Of a stretch of DNA of 43,995 bases, positions 42,178 to 43,995 are shown piece by piece; within the stretch, counting starts at the first letter, position 1, and each line of letters opens with the position of its first letter. The notes below the pieces were generated by a model. The model was not told the origin of the DNA, ran no database searches, and was given only the letters and a program-made list of their open reading frames with translations. The DNA is from Candidatus Cloacimonadota bacterium. GTDB lineage: Bacteria > Cloacimonadota > Cloacimonadia > Cloacimonadales > Cloacimonadaceae. Position numbers and translations under genes: made by a program. Location of the stretch: positions 1 through 43,995 of the forward strand of contig JAJOKA010000179.1 in NCBI GenBank assembly GCA_021206555.1, given 5' to 3'.

Positions 42178-43995
42178 TGAAGATTGGAACTAGTTCATTG
42201 CTGAGCTTTATATTAGCCGGCATCTTGGCTTTAGGTACTTTTTCTTTCGCGTTGGGCACAGTTCAGTTGGGGGTTCTGGCACTCCGGCATCTCCATACCA
42301 AGTGGCAAATGTAAATCAGCTGAATAGTATTCGAAATCATCTTTCTGCTCATTTCATCCAGATCGCGGATCTCGATCTGGACATTGCTCCCTACAATCAA
42401 GGGACGGGATGGCAGGCCATCGGCAGTGGTAGTAATCCCTTCACCGGCAGCTTTGACGGAGCAGGCTTCAGCATCGGGAGTTTATACATCAACAATCCCA
42501 CGGCTGACTATCAGGCTCTTTTTGGCTATACCCGTAATGCGAGCATACAAGGCATCACCTTAGATGATGTGATGGTAAACGGGAAAGACTATTGCGCGGC
42601 ATTAGTGGCCTCTGCTGAGAACAGCCAAATCACGGAATGCCATGTGAGCGGAAGCATCAATGGAGCTGCAAATAGCGGTGGTTTGGTGGGCTCGCTGGAA
42701 ATGATGAGTTCACTAAGCAATTCCAGCGCGGAAATCAACCTTAGCGGTACCAACGCCATAGGTGGACTTTGCGGATATCTCAAAGGTTCTTCGCTGGTAT
42801 CAGGATCAGTGGCACGAGGTGCGGTATCCGGAGGCACTGCTGCCGGTGGCCTTGTGGGTATATTGGCAGATTCTGAAATCTCGGATTGCTATAGCCGGGC
42901 AGCAGTTTCCGGCACTCGCTACATCGGTGGACTTTTGGGCATCAACGATCTTGATGGCCAGGTAAACCGCTGCTACAGCACGGGATTGGTCAGTGGCAAT
43001 CAGAACACAGGTGGGCTCATCGGACGCAGCATTTTAGCTCATACCACGGACAGCTATTGGGACACGCAGACTTCAGGCCAAGCGAGCTCTGCGGGTGGAG
43101 AAGCTCGTAATACAGAGCAAATGCTCCCCCCATATGAGGGCAATACCTACGCTGCCTGGGATTTTGCCTCGATTTGGAACGCGCATCCCACTTATAACGA
43201 TGGCTATCCCTATCTGGAATGGGAATATGTTGTTCCTACGGCAGTGGCTTTGTTGGTCTATAACAAAAACAACCTCAACGCTTACGACACAGGCTTCATC
43301 AATGTGCTCAATACCATTACCACAGATTATGAGATGATCGATATTGCCGAGATCAGCTCCGGACAGAAGAACCTAAGCACATACAGAGTAGTGATCTCAA
43401 ACTTCATGGGTTTTGGCACCACAGCTGCAACAGCTTTTAACAGTATCGCTGCTCAATTAGAAACAGCTACTCAGGCCGGAACAGAATTTATCGTGGGTTC
43501 GGAAAGTGTGGCTATTCCTGTGGTCTTGGGCTTGGCCAATGGTACTATGAATGGAAATTGGGGTCCTGCGCTGAACGATACTCGGGCTATCAGCAATATC
43601 GCTCATATTGATGCTATCAGTCAAGGTGTAAATCCCATACCTAACTATCAATCATATCTTGGCCAAAATGGCAATATGCTGGCTAACTATTTCGGGGCTG
43701 GAGTTTTCTGGAAAGTGATGACCAGCTTTTACGGCAACTTCTATACTCAGTCTTCTTATAACTCATTCCCCATATTCAGGTTAACACCTTATGGAGTAGC
43801 TTTAACGTAACTGGCTATCAATATCCTGACGGCCCATGAGTATCAGTAAACACTCCCGCATCTGAATCTTAAACTTTCTGGACTCAGAATAACGACACTC
43901 GTTTTACGCGGCTGGATCGGGCCTGAAGGCATCCAAATTCTCAGACAATGCCATCTCGCACTATCTGGCTACGGATTACGTGGAGACTCCTCCTT
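42178..43995 (+). CDS. Secreted GLUG-motif repeat protein (frameshifted, runs off window)
   Basis: Signal peptide MKIGTSSLLSFILAGILALGTFSFA then GSGTPASPYQVANVNQLNSIRNHL; repeats SGGLVGSLE, IGGLCGYLKG, AGGLVGILAD, IGGLLGIND, TGGLIGRS. Confidence 0.82.

Noticed and set aside
1-43995. Prophage, integrase, toxin-antitoxin, restriction or defence island
   Set aside because: No ORF shows recognisable hallmarks of these; coding content is housekeeping and metabolic.

Overview
The window looks like ordinary bacterial chromosome: dense housekeeping operons on both strands, one tRNA-Arg(CCG), and no phage, CRISPR or recognisable transposase. Gene content and style suggest a fermentative, Cloacimonadota-like Gram-negative, but this lineage guess is tentative. 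From left to right it holds: a membrane-bound hydrogenase/complex I-like cluster whose large subunit lacks the NiFe-ligand cysteines (Ehr-like); htpG behind a CIRCE operator; rqcH-recO; a ThiI/MnmA-like PP-loop protein; guaA; a long + strand run (PgpH-like HD phosphodiesterase, ybeY, CNNM/CorC, VanZ, ABC ATPase, PBP1A, GT2, GlmU-like, ricT, rlmN, deoC, thyX, tRNA-Arg, ABC-F); a - strand block (pckA, serine palmitoyltransferase-like, AI-2E, cNMP-binding, pcm, surE); and a secreted GLUG-repeat protein. Many conserved genes are broken by single-base indels, often in homopolymers, so I read most frameshifts as sequencing error. The most interesting signal is in the long intergenic regions. They are mosaics of short modules: (i) a 26-nt GTAGA-footed triloop hairpin family whose 8-bp stems vary between copies but stay complementary (REP-like, direct covariation); (ii) a second family with foot AGGATT arranged as inverted BIME-like pairs; (iii) giant hairpins whose arms are tandem 11-mers; and (iv) 7/8-mer minisatellites. 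No RAYT/TnpA_REP gene is visible in the window.
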